Positions 54,218 to 63,271 of a stretch of 64,000 nucleotides of DNA are shown here, in pieces. Source of the DNA: Ectopseudomonas oleovorans (GTDB taxonomy: Bacteria > Pseudomonadota > Gammaproteobacteria > Pseudomonadales > Pseudomonadaceae). Every line of letters starts with the position of its first letter. The stretch's first letter is position 1. The stretch is from contig NZ_QASO01000037.1 of the NCBI RefSeq assembly GCF_003052605.1, positions 54,776 through 118,775 of the forward strand, given 5' to 3'. The notes beneath the pieces were generated by a model that did no database searches, was not told where the DNA came from, and saw only the letters and a program-made list of their open reading frames with translations. The position numbers were made by a program, and so were the translations under genes.

Positions 54218-54523
54218 TTATGGCGAGCCTTGCGGTTCACTGCCAGAGTTGAGGTTCTTTTCAGTCGCCGCCATCAACTCACTGGCGCTGATCCCGAGCG
54301 CGGCAGCAATTTTCAGTATCAGGGGAAGCGTCGGCACATGCTCCCCGCGCTCGATCTTGCCCATGTGTGAACGCGATATTCCAGCCTGAAATGCAAAGTC
54401 GTCTTGAGCGACGCTTTGCGCGACGCGAGCGGCACGCACGGCCCGCCCGAAAGCTAATGCTGGTTCGGATTCATAGGTGGGTGTGCCAGGTGGACGACCT
54501 GGCTGAATAGTAAGCTTCTGCAT
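54218..54523 (-). CDS. XRE-family HTH regulator
   Basis: About 101 residues from ATG 54523. HTH_3: FGRAVRAARVAQSVAQDDFA then FQAGISRSHMGKIERGEHVP and LPLILKIAAALGISASELMA. Small DNA-binding regulator, convergent with the upstream LysR gene and divergent from the next gene. Similar small XRE genes sit beside integrases of clc-type elements. Confidence 0.87.
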   Translation of the reverse strand: MQKLTIQPGRPPGTPTYESEPALAFGRAVRAARVAQSVAQDDFAFQAGISRSHMGKIERGEHVPTLPLILKIAAALGISASELMAATEKNLNSGSEPQGSP

Positions 54524-54644
54524 CGACAGAAGCGTCAAACAATCCTCTTAAATTAACCACGTTAAACATATCGACGTTAAAGTTCTCTCTTTACTATGAT
54601 GCTGGTTTGCCCTTGACTTACTTCGTCGCTTCTGTGGGTTCTCC

Positions 54645-55286
54645 ATGGACAACATCACCAGCCAACCAGCCCACCTCAGGCTTGCGATAGCCACCGGCGT
54701 ATCGTCATCTCAGCTTTCGGCGCTGCTCGCGCTGCAACGTGCGCAAGAGCCAGAGGTCCGCATCGCGTTCTTCGAGGTTGCAGGTGACGAGTTGCTTGAT
54801 GGACTCCGTGAAGGCCGCTACGACGTAGGGGTGTCGCTTCAAGGATCGAGCGATCCGGCCATCCAAACCCAACCCTTGTGGAATGAGCACATGGCCGTTG
54901 CGATGCCGCTGCGGTTTCCATTGCTGGATCAGGCATCGCTCACCATCGCCGATCTACAGGACTACCCGATTTTTCGCTGGAGGGCTGAGACGTGTTCTTC
55001 GCTGGATCATCGGCTGCTCTCGCGCCCGCCTGCCGACCCGCAAAAACCTCAGTACGTGACGTCGTTCGAGATGATGGCGCTATGGGTTTCTGCCGGCTAC
55101 GGTGTCGGGCTATCCGCGCAATCGCGCATCAAGCACGCCCATGGATGGGGAGTTAGCATGCGTCCCCTGGACGACGGCCCCTACGAGATCGTGACGCACC
55201 TGCATAGGCCCCAGGGGCAAGCGAACTCGGTTTCCGAGCGACTCGAGCGAAGGGCGCTGCAGATCGCAAAATCGGTCGCTTCCTGA
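54645..55286 (+). CDS. LysR substrate-binding domain protein lacking a DNA-binding domain
   Basis: Encodes 213 residues that begin directly with the effector domain (LRLAIATGVSSSQLSALLAL; GDELLDGLREGRYDVGVSLQ; FEMMALWVSAGYGVGLSAQS). The normal ~60-residue HTH is absent and the upstream 120 bp do not encode one. The ATG at 54645 follows an AT-rich region, so it may be a true stand-alone ligand-binding protein acting with the XRE or LysR neighbour, or a decayed regulator. Confidence 0.8.
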   Translation: MDNITSQPAHLRLAIATGVSSSQLSALLALQRAQEPEVRIAFFEVAGDELLDGLREGRYDVGVSLQGSSDPAIQTQPLWNEHMAVAMPLRFPLLDQASLTIADLQDYPIFRWRAETCSSLDHRLLSRPPADPQKPQYVTSFEMMALWVSAGYGVGLSAQSRIKHAHGWGVSMRPLDDGPYEIVTHLHRPQGQANSVSERLERRALQIAKSVAS

Positions 55287-55431
55287 TCGCCGTGGCTGTC
55301 GGTAGCCGCCAGCGGAAGGCGTTGGAAGCTCGCCTTTCGTCAAGAGGGTTGAGGTGGTATACTGAAAGGCAATTTCTGGTCTGGGTAACCAGAAAAATCC
55401 TTTATTAATCAAAGGGTTGGTTGTCATAAGT
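55287..55431. other. AT-rich stretch before the attachment site with small inverted repeats
   Basis: No gene seen. 55373-55395 is a hairpin TTTCTGGT/ACCAGAAA (7-base loop). A CCTTT/AAAGG repeat follows. These may be arm or accessory sites for integrase, or a terminator. No tRNA body precedes the attachment sequence. Confidence 0.45.
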
Positions 55432-55451
55432 GATTCCCTACGCCCGCTCCA
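55432..55451 (+). other. tRNA-Gly 3'-end sequence, probable ICE attachment site
   Basis: GATTCCCTACGCCCGCTCCA matches the T-arm/acceptor/CCA end of a bacterial tRNA-Gly (usual form GATTCCCTTCGCCCGCTCCA, quoted from memory), the target of IntB13-type integrases. The sequence to its left is not the rest of a tRNA gene, so this is not the chromosomal attB but an internal junction: the far end of one element joined to the integrase end of another, or attP of a circle. Lies 237 bp before the integrase ATG. Confidence 0.72.
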
Positions 55452-55688
55452 CTGCATCATTCTGCGGACTTCCGCAGAAGTCCAAGAGAGTCTGCAAGTC
55501 GTTGCCACACAAAGACTTTTTCTCTCTTTGACGTTCTGCTGTGGTCCACTGCGATCCGCCTACAGCCGGGACTTTTAAGTCCACAAACAAGTCCATTTTT
55601 GCGGGCGCGGCTGATTCCGGATTGTTGATGGAGAGGCGAGGTCGACGTGACCAGCATCTGGTTCCTGACTCATGTTCGGAGCAAGAGC
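55452..55688. promoter_or_regulatory. Upstream region of the integrase gene
   Basis: About 240 bp between the attachment site and int. Expected to hold the Pint promoter and excisionase/arm sites known from ICEclc. It contains the repeated words CTTCCGCAGAAGTC and GTCCACTG/AGTCCACA; no promoter boxes could be set with confidence. Confidence 0.4.
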
Positions 55689-57542
55689 ATGGCACTCTCA
55701 GACCTGGCCGTTCGACAGGCCAAGGCGACTGGCAAGGCATACACCCTCCCTGACCTGGATGGCCTCTCCCTGGCCGTCACCGCTGCCGGTGGCAGGACTT
55801 GGCACTTCCGCTACTACTGGGCGGGCAAGCAGAAGCGGATGTCGCTCGGCACCTACCCGGAGGTGACGCTTCGCGAGGCCCGCAGCCTGCGCGACGAAGC
55901 GCGCGCCCTGCTGGCCAAAGGCACCAATCCTCGCGTTCACCGCAAGCAGAAGCGCACCGCTGTCCGGCTCGCCGACGAAAACGCCTTCGATGCGGTGTAT
56001 CGCAAGTGGCTCAAGCATCGCGGGCTCAGCCTCAAGGAAGGCCGGCAGACGACCCTCTCGATACTTCCGCGCATCTTCGACAAGGATGTGCTACCCGCCT
56101 TGGGCAAGCGGTCGATCTATGAGATCAAGCGTCCCGACCTCTTGGAGGTGATCGCCAAGATCGAGAAGCGCAGGGCGCTCTCCGTCGCCGAGAAAGTCAG
56201 GACGTGGTTCAACCAACTGTTCCGCTACGCGCTGGTGATCGTGCCGGGCCTGGAACAGAACCCCGCCTCCGATCTCGATGTGGTGGCGCTGCCGCTGCCC
56301 CCCGTCAACCACAACCCGTTCCTGCGCATGGCCGAACTGCCGAAGCTGTTGCAGCGGCTACGCAGCTATCGCGGCAGGCGGCAGACCCAGCTCGGGCTGC
56401 GGCTATTGCTGCTGACCGGCGTGCGAACCGGCGAGCTGCGACAGGCGATGCCGGATCAATTCGATCTGGACCGGGGGCTGTGGATCATTCCGCCCGACGT
56501 CGTGAAGCAACTCCAGGTGGATATGCGCAAGAAGCGGCAGCAGCCGAAGGACATCCCGCCCTACATCGTGCCGCTGTCGATTCAGGCCATGGAGATCGTC
56601 CGGCACCTGCTCGATGAGTTCAAGCCGGCCCAGCGCTACCTGTTCCGGCACGACAGCGACTTGAAGAAGCGTATCAGCGAGAACACGCTCAATGGTGCGC
56701 TCAAACGCATGGGCTATCAGGAACGCCTGACCGGACACGGTATCCGTGGCACGATGTCCACTGCGCTCAACGAGATCGGCTACCCGAAAGTCTGGGTGGA
56801 TGCACAGCTTTCGCATGTCGATCCCAACAAGGTCAGCGCGACCTACAACCATGCCGCGTACGTGGAGCAGCGTCGACGCATGATGCAGGACTGGGCCGAT
56901 CGCCTCGACCTCTTCGAGCAGAACCAGGTCGAGGCGGCCAGCATGCCGCTCACCGTGCATCTGGAAGGCGTGCCCGCATTCCCCAGTGAGCAAACCGCAA
57001 GCGCGCCCTCTACGCCGGTTGCCGCTTCGCCAAGCCTGCTCGTGACGAAGCCGGGTGACGCCATGCCGTTGGTTTCTGCCGCCGCACATCGGCTGCCGGC
57101 AGTGCCGCCCCAGCGATCGGCCGCGCCGCTGGTACCTTCGGACATTCAGCGCGAGAGAATGGATTTGTTCGATGTCTTCGAAGCGCCGCACAACCTTCCC
57201 GTCGCTGCGTTTGCCAAGATAGCGGGCAAATCCCGCAGGTGGATCAGCTATGAGATCCAGGCGGGCAACTTGCTGGCTTTGAACGTGGGCAACCGCGGCC
57301 AGCGCGTGCCGGACTGGCACCTCGACCCGCTCAAGCACGAGCTGATCCAGTCTGTCCTGAAGCTGACCAGGGGTGCGGACCCTTGGCAGATCTACCATGC
57401 ACTGCTGCAGCCGCGCTCGATGCTGCGGGGGCGCTCGGCACTGGAGGGCGTGACTGCCAGCAATCTCGACAAGCTCGTCATGGCCGTGAGCACAGCGGTG
57501 AAGGAAAGCGAATGGACCCCGCTGCGGGTCGGGGTCGTGTAG
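55689..57542 (+). CDS. int: IntB13-like (P4-type) tyrosine integrase of a clc/PAGI-2 family ICE
   Basis: 617 residues from ATG 55689, which has GGAG 7 bp upstream and matches the usual N-terminus ALSDLAVRQAKATGKAYTL; the frame upstream is not native. DUF4102 domain (LSLAVTAAGGRTWHFRYYW), core-binding domain, catalytic R in LLTGVRTGELRQ, HxxR in LTGHGIRGTMST and Tyr in SATYNHAAYVEQ. C-terminal ~170 residues are the extra domain of the large IntB13 class. Integrates at tRNA-Gly. Transcribed away from the attachment site, into the nah region. Confidence 0.94.
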   Translation: MALSDLAVRQAKATGKAYTLPDLDGLSLAVTAAGGRTWHFRYYWAGKQKRMSLGTYPEVTLREARSLRDEARALLAKGTNPRVHRKQKRTAVRLADENAFDAVYRKWLKHRGLSLKEGRQTTLSILPRIFDKDVLPALGKRSIYEIKRPDLLEVIAKIEKRRALSVAEKVRTWFNQLFRYALVIVPGLEQNPASDLDVVALPLPPVNHNPFLRMAELPKLLQRLRSYRGRRQTQLGLRLLLLTGVRTGELRQAMPDQFDLDRGLWIIPPDVVKQLQVDMRKKRQQPKDIPPYIVPLSIQAMEIVRHLLDEFKPAQRYLFRHDSDLKKRISENTLNGALKRMGYQERLTGHGIRGTMSTALNEIGYPKVWVDAQLSHVDPNKVSATYNHAAYVEQRRRMMQDWADRLDLFEQNQVEAASMPLTVHLEGVPAFPSEQTASAPSTPVAASPSLLVTKPGDAMPLVSAAAHRLPAVPPQRSAAPLVPSDIQRERMDLFDVFEAPHNLPVAAFAKIAGKSRRWISYEIQAGNLLALNVGNRGQRVPDWHLDPLKHELIQSVLKLTRGADPWQIYHALLQPRSMLRGRSALEGVTASNLDKLVMAVSTAVKESEWTPLRVGVV

Positions 57543-57578
57543 TCAAACAACGGGCCGGTAAGGGATGGCCTGGACATT

Positions 57579-57593
57579 ATTCATATTAGTGAT
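57579..57593 (+). promoter_or_regulatory. NahR-box-like site upstream of nahAa
   Basis: ATTCATATTAGTGAT fits 10 of the 13 defined positions of the ATTCACGCTNNTGAT NahR site of plasmid NAH7. It overlaps an inverted repeat ATATTAGT-GAT-ACTAATAT and lies ~90 bp before the nahAa start. Salicylate-dependent activation by NahR is inferred. Confidence 0.5.
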
Positions 57594-57680
57594 ACTAATA
57601 TTCATTTATGGTTTATTGACTATTAGAATACAGTCAATGATCATGGAACCATAAAACATATAAATAAAGAAGCTAGATCT

Positions 57681-58667
57681 ATGGAACTTCTCGTACTACC
57701 GAACAATCGCCGCTTGCCTTTTGATTCCGGTGCCAACCTTTTGGAAGTGCTCCGTGAGCACCGTGTGGGTATTTCCTACAGCTGTATGTCTGGACGATGC
57801 GGTACTTGCCGCTGCCGAGTTATAGATGGCAGCGTCATTAGTTCGGCGGCGAAAAGCGGTGACTCAAATCGCATCGAAGAGCATTATGTACTCGCCTGTC
57901 AGTCAGTGCTCACCAGCAATTGCGCAATTGAGATCATAGACTCAGACGACATAGTCACTCACCCGGCGCGAATCATCAAAGGCATGGTTGTCGCCGTCGA
58001 GTCGCCCACTCACGATATTCGCCGCATCCGCATTCGCCTCGCCAAGCCCTTCGAGTTCTCACCCGGACAGTACGCGATGCTACAGTTCAGTCCCGAACAT
58101 GTGCGTCCATATTCAATGGCTGGTCTGCCAGATGACCAAGAAATGGAGTTCCATATCCGCAAAGTGCCGGGCGGGCGTGTCACGGAGTATATTTTCGAGC
58201 ACGTCCGCGAAGGTACAAGCATTAAGTTGAGCGGGCCTCTTGGTACGGCCTATCTGCGTCAGGCTCACACCGGGCCGATGCTGTGTGTGGGCGGCGGGAC
58301 CGGACTCGCACCGGTGCTGTCGATTGTTCGCGGCGCGCTGAAGTCGGGAATGACGAACCCCATCCACCTTTATTTCGGGGTGCGCAGTCAGCAAGACCTT
58401 TACGACGCAGACCGATTGAACCAACTCGCGGCTATCCACCCTCAACTGACTGTCCATACAGTGATTGCGAAGGGCCCGATTAATGAGGGCCAGCGAGCCG
58501 GCCTAATTACCGATTTGATTGAAAAAGACATTCCCTCGCTGGCTGGGTGGAGAGCCTACCTGTGCGGCGCACCAGCGATGGTTGACGCTCTATGCACCGT
58601 CGCCAAAGTTCTCGGAATATCGCCCGAACATATTTATGCCGATGCCTTCTATCCCAGCGGGGTCTGA
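57681..58667 (+). CDS. nahAa: Naphthalene 1,2-dioxygenase reductase component
   Basis: Encodes 328 residues, same length as NahAa of NAH7. Plant-type [2Fe-2S] cluster Cys35, Cys40, Cys43 ([12 protein letters not shown]) and Cys in LACQSV, then FAD domain ([10 protein letters not shown]) and NAD domain ([29 protein letters not shown]). It moves electrons from NADH to the ferredoxin NahAb. Near-identical C-terminal signature [19 protein letters not shown] to known NahAa, while the N-terminal half has diverged. Confidence 0.95.
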   Translation: MELLVLPNNRRLPFDSGANLLEVLREHRVGISYSCMSGRCGTCRCRVIDGSVISSAAKSGDSNRIEEHYVLACQSVLTSNCAIEIIDSDDIVTHPARIIKGMVVAVESPTHDIRRIRIRLAKPFEFSPGQYAMLQFSPEHVRPYSMAGLPDDQEMEFHIRKVPGGRVTEYIFEHVREGTSIKLSGPLGTAYLRQAHTGPMLCVGGGTGLAPVLSIVRGALKSGMTNPIHLYFGVRSQQDLYDADRLNQLAAIHPQLTVHTVIAKGPINEGQRAGLITDLIEKDIPSLAGWRAYLCGAPAMVDALCTVAKVLGISPEHIYADAFYPSGV

Positions 58668-58810
58668 ATTGCCCCGACCCTGCACCTCTGTACATCGAGA
58701 ATTCATCAGGAAGACACTTAAATGAGCATCACTAACAACAGCCGCGTCTGAATATTTAGGACAGCTGGATGATCTCTAACTCCATCATTACCCCATTTGA
58801 AGATAGCTTT

Positions 58811-59125
58811 ATGACAGAAAAATGGATTGACGCAGTCGCTCTTTATGAAATCCCTGAAGGTGACGTCCTCGGCGTGACAGTCGAAGGCAAGGAACTAGCG
58901 CTGTATGAAGTGGAAGGCGAAATCTACGCTACCGACAACCTGTGCACACATGGTGCCGCCCGCATGAGCGATGGCTTTCTAGAAGGCAGAGAAATTGAAT
59001 GTCCTCTGCATCAAGGTCGATTTGATGTTTGCACAGGCAGGGCCTTGTGCGCCCCTGTGACACAGAACATCAAAACATACCCAGTGAAGATTGAGGGCCA
59101 GCGTGTGATGATTGATTTGAGCTGA
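58811..59125 (+). CDS. nahAb: Naphthalene dioxygenase Rieske ferredoxin
   Basis: 104 residues from ATG 58811 (an upstream in-frame ATG 58769 is not conserved). Rieske ligands Cys45, His47, Cys64, His67 ([16 protein letters not shown]). It passes electrons from NahAa to the oxygenase. Followed by a ribosome-site-like AGGAGG (59136) and then the IS5 end, where nahAc should begin. Confidence 0.94.
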   Translation: MTEKWIDAVALYEIPEGDVLGVTVEGKELALYEVEGEIYATDNLCTHGAARMSDGFLEGREIECPLHQGRFDVCTGRALCAPVTQNIKTYPVKIEGQRVMIDLS

Positions 59126-59184
59126 GAATTTTAATAGGAGGCACCCCGGACCTTAGAGCGTAACCCCCCATTCGATCTTTTTAG

Positions 59185-60372
59185 GGACGGTCTGAAGTAG
59201 TCACGTATTTCTGGCTGACTTCAGCCCTGCCAATTTCAAAAGCGGCGATTCGTCTAAAAAACGATCGAACCATCCATTCTTTCTGGGTTTTTTTAGCCGC
59301 CGCGAGCACCTCGCGGCGGCCATTTCCCGCATTACAGGCGCACCTCTCCTGTATTCGCCAGTAAATGTCGGCGCGCCATCCACAGGTTCGACAGGGCGAA
59401 CAGCGTCACCAACTGCGCCGTGTTCTTCACCAGCCCTCGAAAGCGAACTTTGGTGTAACCAAACTGGCGCTTGATCACCCGAAACGGGTGCTCGACCTTG
59501 GCCCGCACCTGCGCCTTGGCCTTCTCGACCTTGCGCTTGGCTTTGTAGAGCGGGCTGCTCTTGCCAAGCTTCTTGTAAGTGCTGCGGCGTGCCGCGACCT
59601 GCCAGATCACCGCCCGGCCTTCATGTTCGGAGCGCTTTTCGACGCCCGTGTAGCCGGCATCGGCGCAAACGACGTTTTCGTCGCCGTGCAGTAACTTGTC
59701 GACCTGAGTGACATCCGCCACGTTGGCTGGCGTACCGACTACGCTGTGTACCAGACCCGACTCATCATCCACCCCGATGTGGGCCTTCATGCCGAAGTAA
59801 TATTGGTTACCCTTCTTGGTCTGGTGCATCTCCGGGTCGCGTTTGCCGTCCTTGTTCTTGGTCGAACTCGGCGCATTGATCAGCGTGGCATCGACGATGG
59901 TGCCTTGGCGCAGCGACAGGCCGCGATCTCCCAGGTAGCCATTGATCACGCCAAGGATACCGGCCGCCAACTCATGCTTCTCCAGCAGCCGGCGGAAGTT
60001 GAGGATGGTGGTCTCGTCCGGAATGCGCTCCAGGCTCAACCCGGCGAACTGACGCAGGATGGTGGTCTCGTACAGCGCTTCTTCCATCGCCGGATCGCTG
60101 TAGCCGAACCAGTTTTGCATCAGATGTACGCGCAGCATCGCCATCAGCGAATAGGCTGGTCGGCCGCCTTCGCCCTTGGGGTAATGCGGCTCGATCAAGG
60201 CAATCAAACCCTTCCATGGCACAACCCGATCCATCTCGATCAGGAACAATTCCTTGCGGGTCTGCTTGCGCTTACCGGCGTACTCGGCGTCGGCGAAGGT
60301 CTCTGCTTCATCGGAAACTCGGGTCTGTGGAGAGTCTGGGCATTTTGCCCGGAAGTCTTCTTCGGAGTTTCC
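59185..60372 (-). mobile_element. IS5-family insertion sequence, copy 3
   Basis: Ends GGACGGTCTGAA at 59185 and GGAAACTCCGAA reading inward from 60372, 1188 bp. The flanks are TTAG and TTAA, not identical, which fits an IS-mediated deletion of the neighbouring nah genes. Its transposase gene has a one-base deletion near the start. Confidence 0.88.
59332..60311 (-). pseudogene. IS5-family transposase with an early frameshift
   Basis: The native ATG at 60311 reads ATGAAGCAGAGACC where copies 1 and 2 have ATGAAGCAGATGACC, a single-base loss that shifts the frame at codon 4 (980 nt instead of 981). The remaining frame can only be entered at an internal TTG (60249), losing ~21 residues. The rest, including DDE residues, is intact and very close to copy 2. 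Residual activity is possible. Confidence 0.87.
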
Positions 60373-60459
60373 TTAAATGAGCTTCCCCCGTTGCCAACCA
60401 ATGTGCAAGCGGGCTGCGCAAGATCACTGCCGGTCGTATCGATCACCCCGGATTTTCAC
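60373..60459. other. IS5-to-nahR junction
   Basis: A short stretch holding the downstream part of nahR. No other nah gene remains between copy 3 and nahR. No terminator hairpin was recognised. Confidence 0.4.
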
Positions 60460-61362
60460 TCAATCCGAAAACAGCTCGAACATCAGTTGTCGCAACCAGA
60501 TGTTGGCTAAATCCTTGTGATATTTTGCGTGCCAGAACATGTTAATGGGGATGTCTGGTAGGTCGATGGGGATTGGCAGCACATTCAAGCCGAAGGGCTC
60601 TACACAGCAGTCAGCGAAGCGCTCAGGTACGGTGGCGAGTAGCTCCGTATGCTGGAGGATATGGCCAACGGCGACGAAGTGCGGAACCTCTAGGCGAATG
60701 TCCCGCCGGATGCCAGCTCGCGCCATAAGGGAATCTACTTCGCCGTGGCCAGTGCTGGCGGCGATGACACGTATATGGCTGTAGGCACAGAAGCGCTCCA
60801 AGGTCAGTGGCTCTCTGGTGGCCGGGTGGTTCTTACGGCACAAGCACACGTAGCGGTTATGAAGAAGCCGACGCTGTAAGAAGCCGGCCTGTAGGTTGGG
60901 TAGCAGGCCTACGGCCAAATCTACTGTACCGTCTTGTAACGACTGTCCCAAACTCACCGAGCTGCCGCGTACCGTGCTGATTGTGCAATGGGGGGCCTTA
61001 CGAGTGAGCGCATCTATTAACCGCGGCATGAAATATATCTCACCAATGTCGGTCATGGCCAAGGTGAAGGTACGCTCGCTGGTTAAAGGATCGAAGCGCT
61101 CTTCGTGATGTAGCGCTTCGCGCAGACTGTGCATGGCATGGGCGATAGGCTCAGCTAAATGTGCAGCATAGGGCGTAGGTTCCATGCCTTGGTGGGTACG
61201 CACGAACAGTTCGTCCTGCAGTGCGGTGCGCAGGCGCTTCAGGGCGTTGCTTACGGCAGGTTGGGTTAGGCCTAGGCTTTGCGCGACGATAGAGACACGC
61301 TTGTCGACCATCAACTGGTTGAATACTACCAGCAGGTTTAAATCCAGGTCATGCAGTTCCAT
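60460..61362 (-). CDS. nahR: LysR-type activator of naphthalene/salicylate degradation
   Basis: Encodes 300 residues, the same length as NahR of NAH7 and very similar throughout: LLVVFNQLMVDKRVSIVAQS, LGLTQPAVSNALKRLRTALQ, TFTLAMTDIGEIYFMPRLID, DLAVGLLPNLQAGFLQRRLL, INMFWHAKYHKDLANIWLRQ. It activates nah and sal operons with salicylate as inducer. Divergent from nahG as in NAH7. Confidence 0.96.
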   Translation of the reverse strand: MELHDLDLNLLVVFNQLMVDKRVSIVAQSLGLTQPAVSNALKRLRTALQDELFVRTHQGMEPTPYAAHLAEPIAHAMHSLREALHHEERFDPLTSERTFTLAMTDIGEIYFMPRLIDALTRKAPHCTISTVRGSSVSLGQSLQDGTVDLAVGLLPNLQAGFLQRRLLHNRYVCLCRKNHPATREPLTLERFCAYSHIRVIAASTGHGEVDSLMARAGIRRDIRLEVPHFVAVGHILQHTELLATVPERFADCCVEPFGLNVLPIPIDLPDIPINMFWHAKYHKDLANIWLRQLMFELFSD

Positions 61363-61516
61363 GGAGCCTCGCTATGTTGGGACGTCGTCCTGCCAAAGCG
61401 GCAGCATCGTACATTCTGCCCATGAATATATAATATAGGGATTAGTGTATTTATCAATAGTTATGGCTTCGCTACTGTTGAAGATATCCCAATAATAAAG
61501 CCATGACAGGTATTGC
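61363..61516. promoter_or_regulatory. nahR-nahG divergent promoter region with NahR-type site
   Basis: 154-bp AT-rich region. 61413-61427 reads ATTCTGCCCATGAAT, an inverted repeat that fits the LysR T-N11-A box, about 90 bp before nahG and 50 bp before nahR, the spacing expected for NahR autoregulation and activation of the sal promoter. The match to the NAH7 box is weaker in the centre. Confidence 0.6.
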
Positions 61517-62830
61517 ATGAACGACATGAACGCTAAGAAACCAGCCTTGCGCGTCGCTATAGTCGGCGGCGGAATTTCAGGCCTTGCCTTGGCATTGAGC
61601 TTGTGCAAACACTCCCATCTTAATGTGCAGCTATTCGAGGCTGCCCCGGCGTTCGGTGAAGTCGGTGCTGGTGTGTCCTTCGGGCCTAACGCAGTGCGCG
61701 CCATTGTCGGTTTGGGTTTGGGTCAAGCCTACTTTCAGGTTGCTGATCGGACTCCGCAGCCTTGGGAGGATATTTGGTTTGAATGGCGGCGCGGTAGCGA
61801 TGCCAGCTATCTAGGCGCCACCATTGCGCCGGGCGTAGGTCAGTCCTCTGCACACCGTGCTGATTTCCTTGACGCCCTAGTAAAACACCTTCCAGAAGGT
61901 ATCGCCCAATTTAGGAAGCGTGCCACCCAAATCGAGCAGCAGGGTGATGAACTGCAAATGCTATTCGCCGACGGCACAGAGTACCGCTGCGATCTTCTAA
62001 TCGGCGCCGACGGCATTAAGTCAGCGCTTCGTAGCTATGTGCTGGAAGGTCAGGGGCTGGATCATTTAGAACCACGTTTTAGCGGTACCTGTGCATACCG
62101 GGGCATGGTAGATAGCCTGCAACTGCGCGAAGCCTATAGAATAAATGGCATTGACGAGCACTTGGTGGATGTCCCGCAGATGTACTTAGGGCTCTATGGC
62201 CATATTCTTACCTTCCCGGTGAGAAAAGGCCGCATTGTCAACGTGGTAGCGTTCACCTCCGACCGTAGCCAGCCGGAACCGACTTGGCCCGCGGACGCTC
62301 CCTGGGTACGGGAAGCGAGCCAGCGCGAGATGCTCGATGCGTTCGCGGGCTGGGGCGATGCCCCGCGCGCCTTACTGGAGTGCATCCCGGCGCCAACTCT
62401 CTGGGCACTGCATGACCTGCCGGAACTGCCAGGCTACGTACACGGTCGGGTTGCCCTGATCGGCGACGCAGCGCACGCCATGCTGCCGCACCAAGGTGCC
62501 GGTGCAGGGCAAGGGCTTGAGGACGCCTATTTCCTCGCCCGGCTGTTGGGCGATAGTCGGACCGAAACAGGCAACCTCCCCGAGCTGCTTGGAGCTTACG
62601 ACGACCTGCGCCGCCCTCATGCCTGTCGTGTGCAACGAACCACTGTGGAAACCGGCGAGTTATACGAGTTGCGCGACCCCATTGTAGGTGCGGACGAACA
62701 GCTGGTGGGGGAAATACTGGCGACTCGTTTCGACTGGCTATGGAACCATGATCTCGATGCCGATGTGGCTGAGGCCCGACTGCGCATGGGTTGGGAGGCG
62801 CATGAGCAAATTGCGCTGCGTCAAGGGTAA
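61517..62830 (+). CDS. nahG: Salicylate 1-monooxygenase
   Basis: Encodes 437 residues. FAD-dependent group A hydroxylase: AIVGGGISGLALALSL (GxGxxG), DLLIGADGIKSALR (DG motif), GRVALIGDAAHAMLPHQGAG (GD motif). Converts salicylate to catechol with decarboxylation, using NADH and oxygen. First gene of the sal (lower) operon under NahR. Confidence 0.95.
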   Translation: MNDMNAKKPALRVAIVGGGISGLALALSLCKHSHLNVQLFEAAPAFGEVGAGVSFGPNAVRAIVGLGLGQAYFQVADRTPQPWEDIWFEWRRGSDASYLGATIAPGVGQSSAHRADFLDALVKHLPEGIAQFRKRATQIEQQGDELQMLFADGTEYRCDLLIGADGIKSALRSYVLEGQGLDHLEPRFSGTCAYRGMVDSLQLREAYRINGIDEHLVDVPQMYLGLYGHILTFPVRKGRIVNVVAFTSDRSQPEPTWPADAPWVREASQREMLDAFAGWGDAPRALLECIPAPTLWALHDLPELPGYVHGRVALIGDAAHAMLPHQGAGAGQGLEDAYFLARLLGDSRTETGNLPELLGAYDDLRRPHACRVQRTTVETGELYELRDPIVGADEQLVGEILATRFDWLWNHDLDADVAEARLRMGWEAHEQIALRQG

Positions 62831-63271
62831 GAGGCCGTGTCGATAGTGGCTAAGGTTTCGAAGGCGAGTAATTGAAGTGTTTTCTGCGAACGGGTTACGT
62901 GATGCACATAGGCTTGCGTTTAGTGCTAGGTGCAAAATATCACTTTGTTTCAGCCGCTAGGCCGACGCCCATGGGAGCCGTTGGATCTGTAAATATAGTT
63001 AGATTCTGATCTAAGCACAGGCAGCCACCGCATTGGTGCCAGTGGACCGCAGATACCACGGTAGCCCATTAGGATTTCATACATGCTGCGCCAAAGAGCA
63101 TCGCTAGAGAGAACAATGCAAACCAATAACAAGAGTTCGTTCCGTTACACCTTAATAATCAGCGCTCCCGCGATGACAATCAATACTTCCCTAGCAATCG
63201 CCAAACTGGTCAGGCCTTGTATTTGAGGTCCTGCAGCGGTGCCCACTGACGCACATGTCGACGGAGGCGGG
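62831..63271. other. Gap between nahG and nahT; no gene recognised
   Basis: About 440 bp. Short frames on the minus strand show no known protein. The same two genes are separated by a non-coding gap in NAH-type clusters, from memory. No terminator with a U run was found, so the operon probably continues through. Confidence 0.5.

Noticed and set aside
55380..55451. Complete tRNA-Gly gene before the integrase
   Set aside because: Only the 3' 20 nt fit; no acceptor 5' strand, D-arm or anticodon arm can be drawn upstream.
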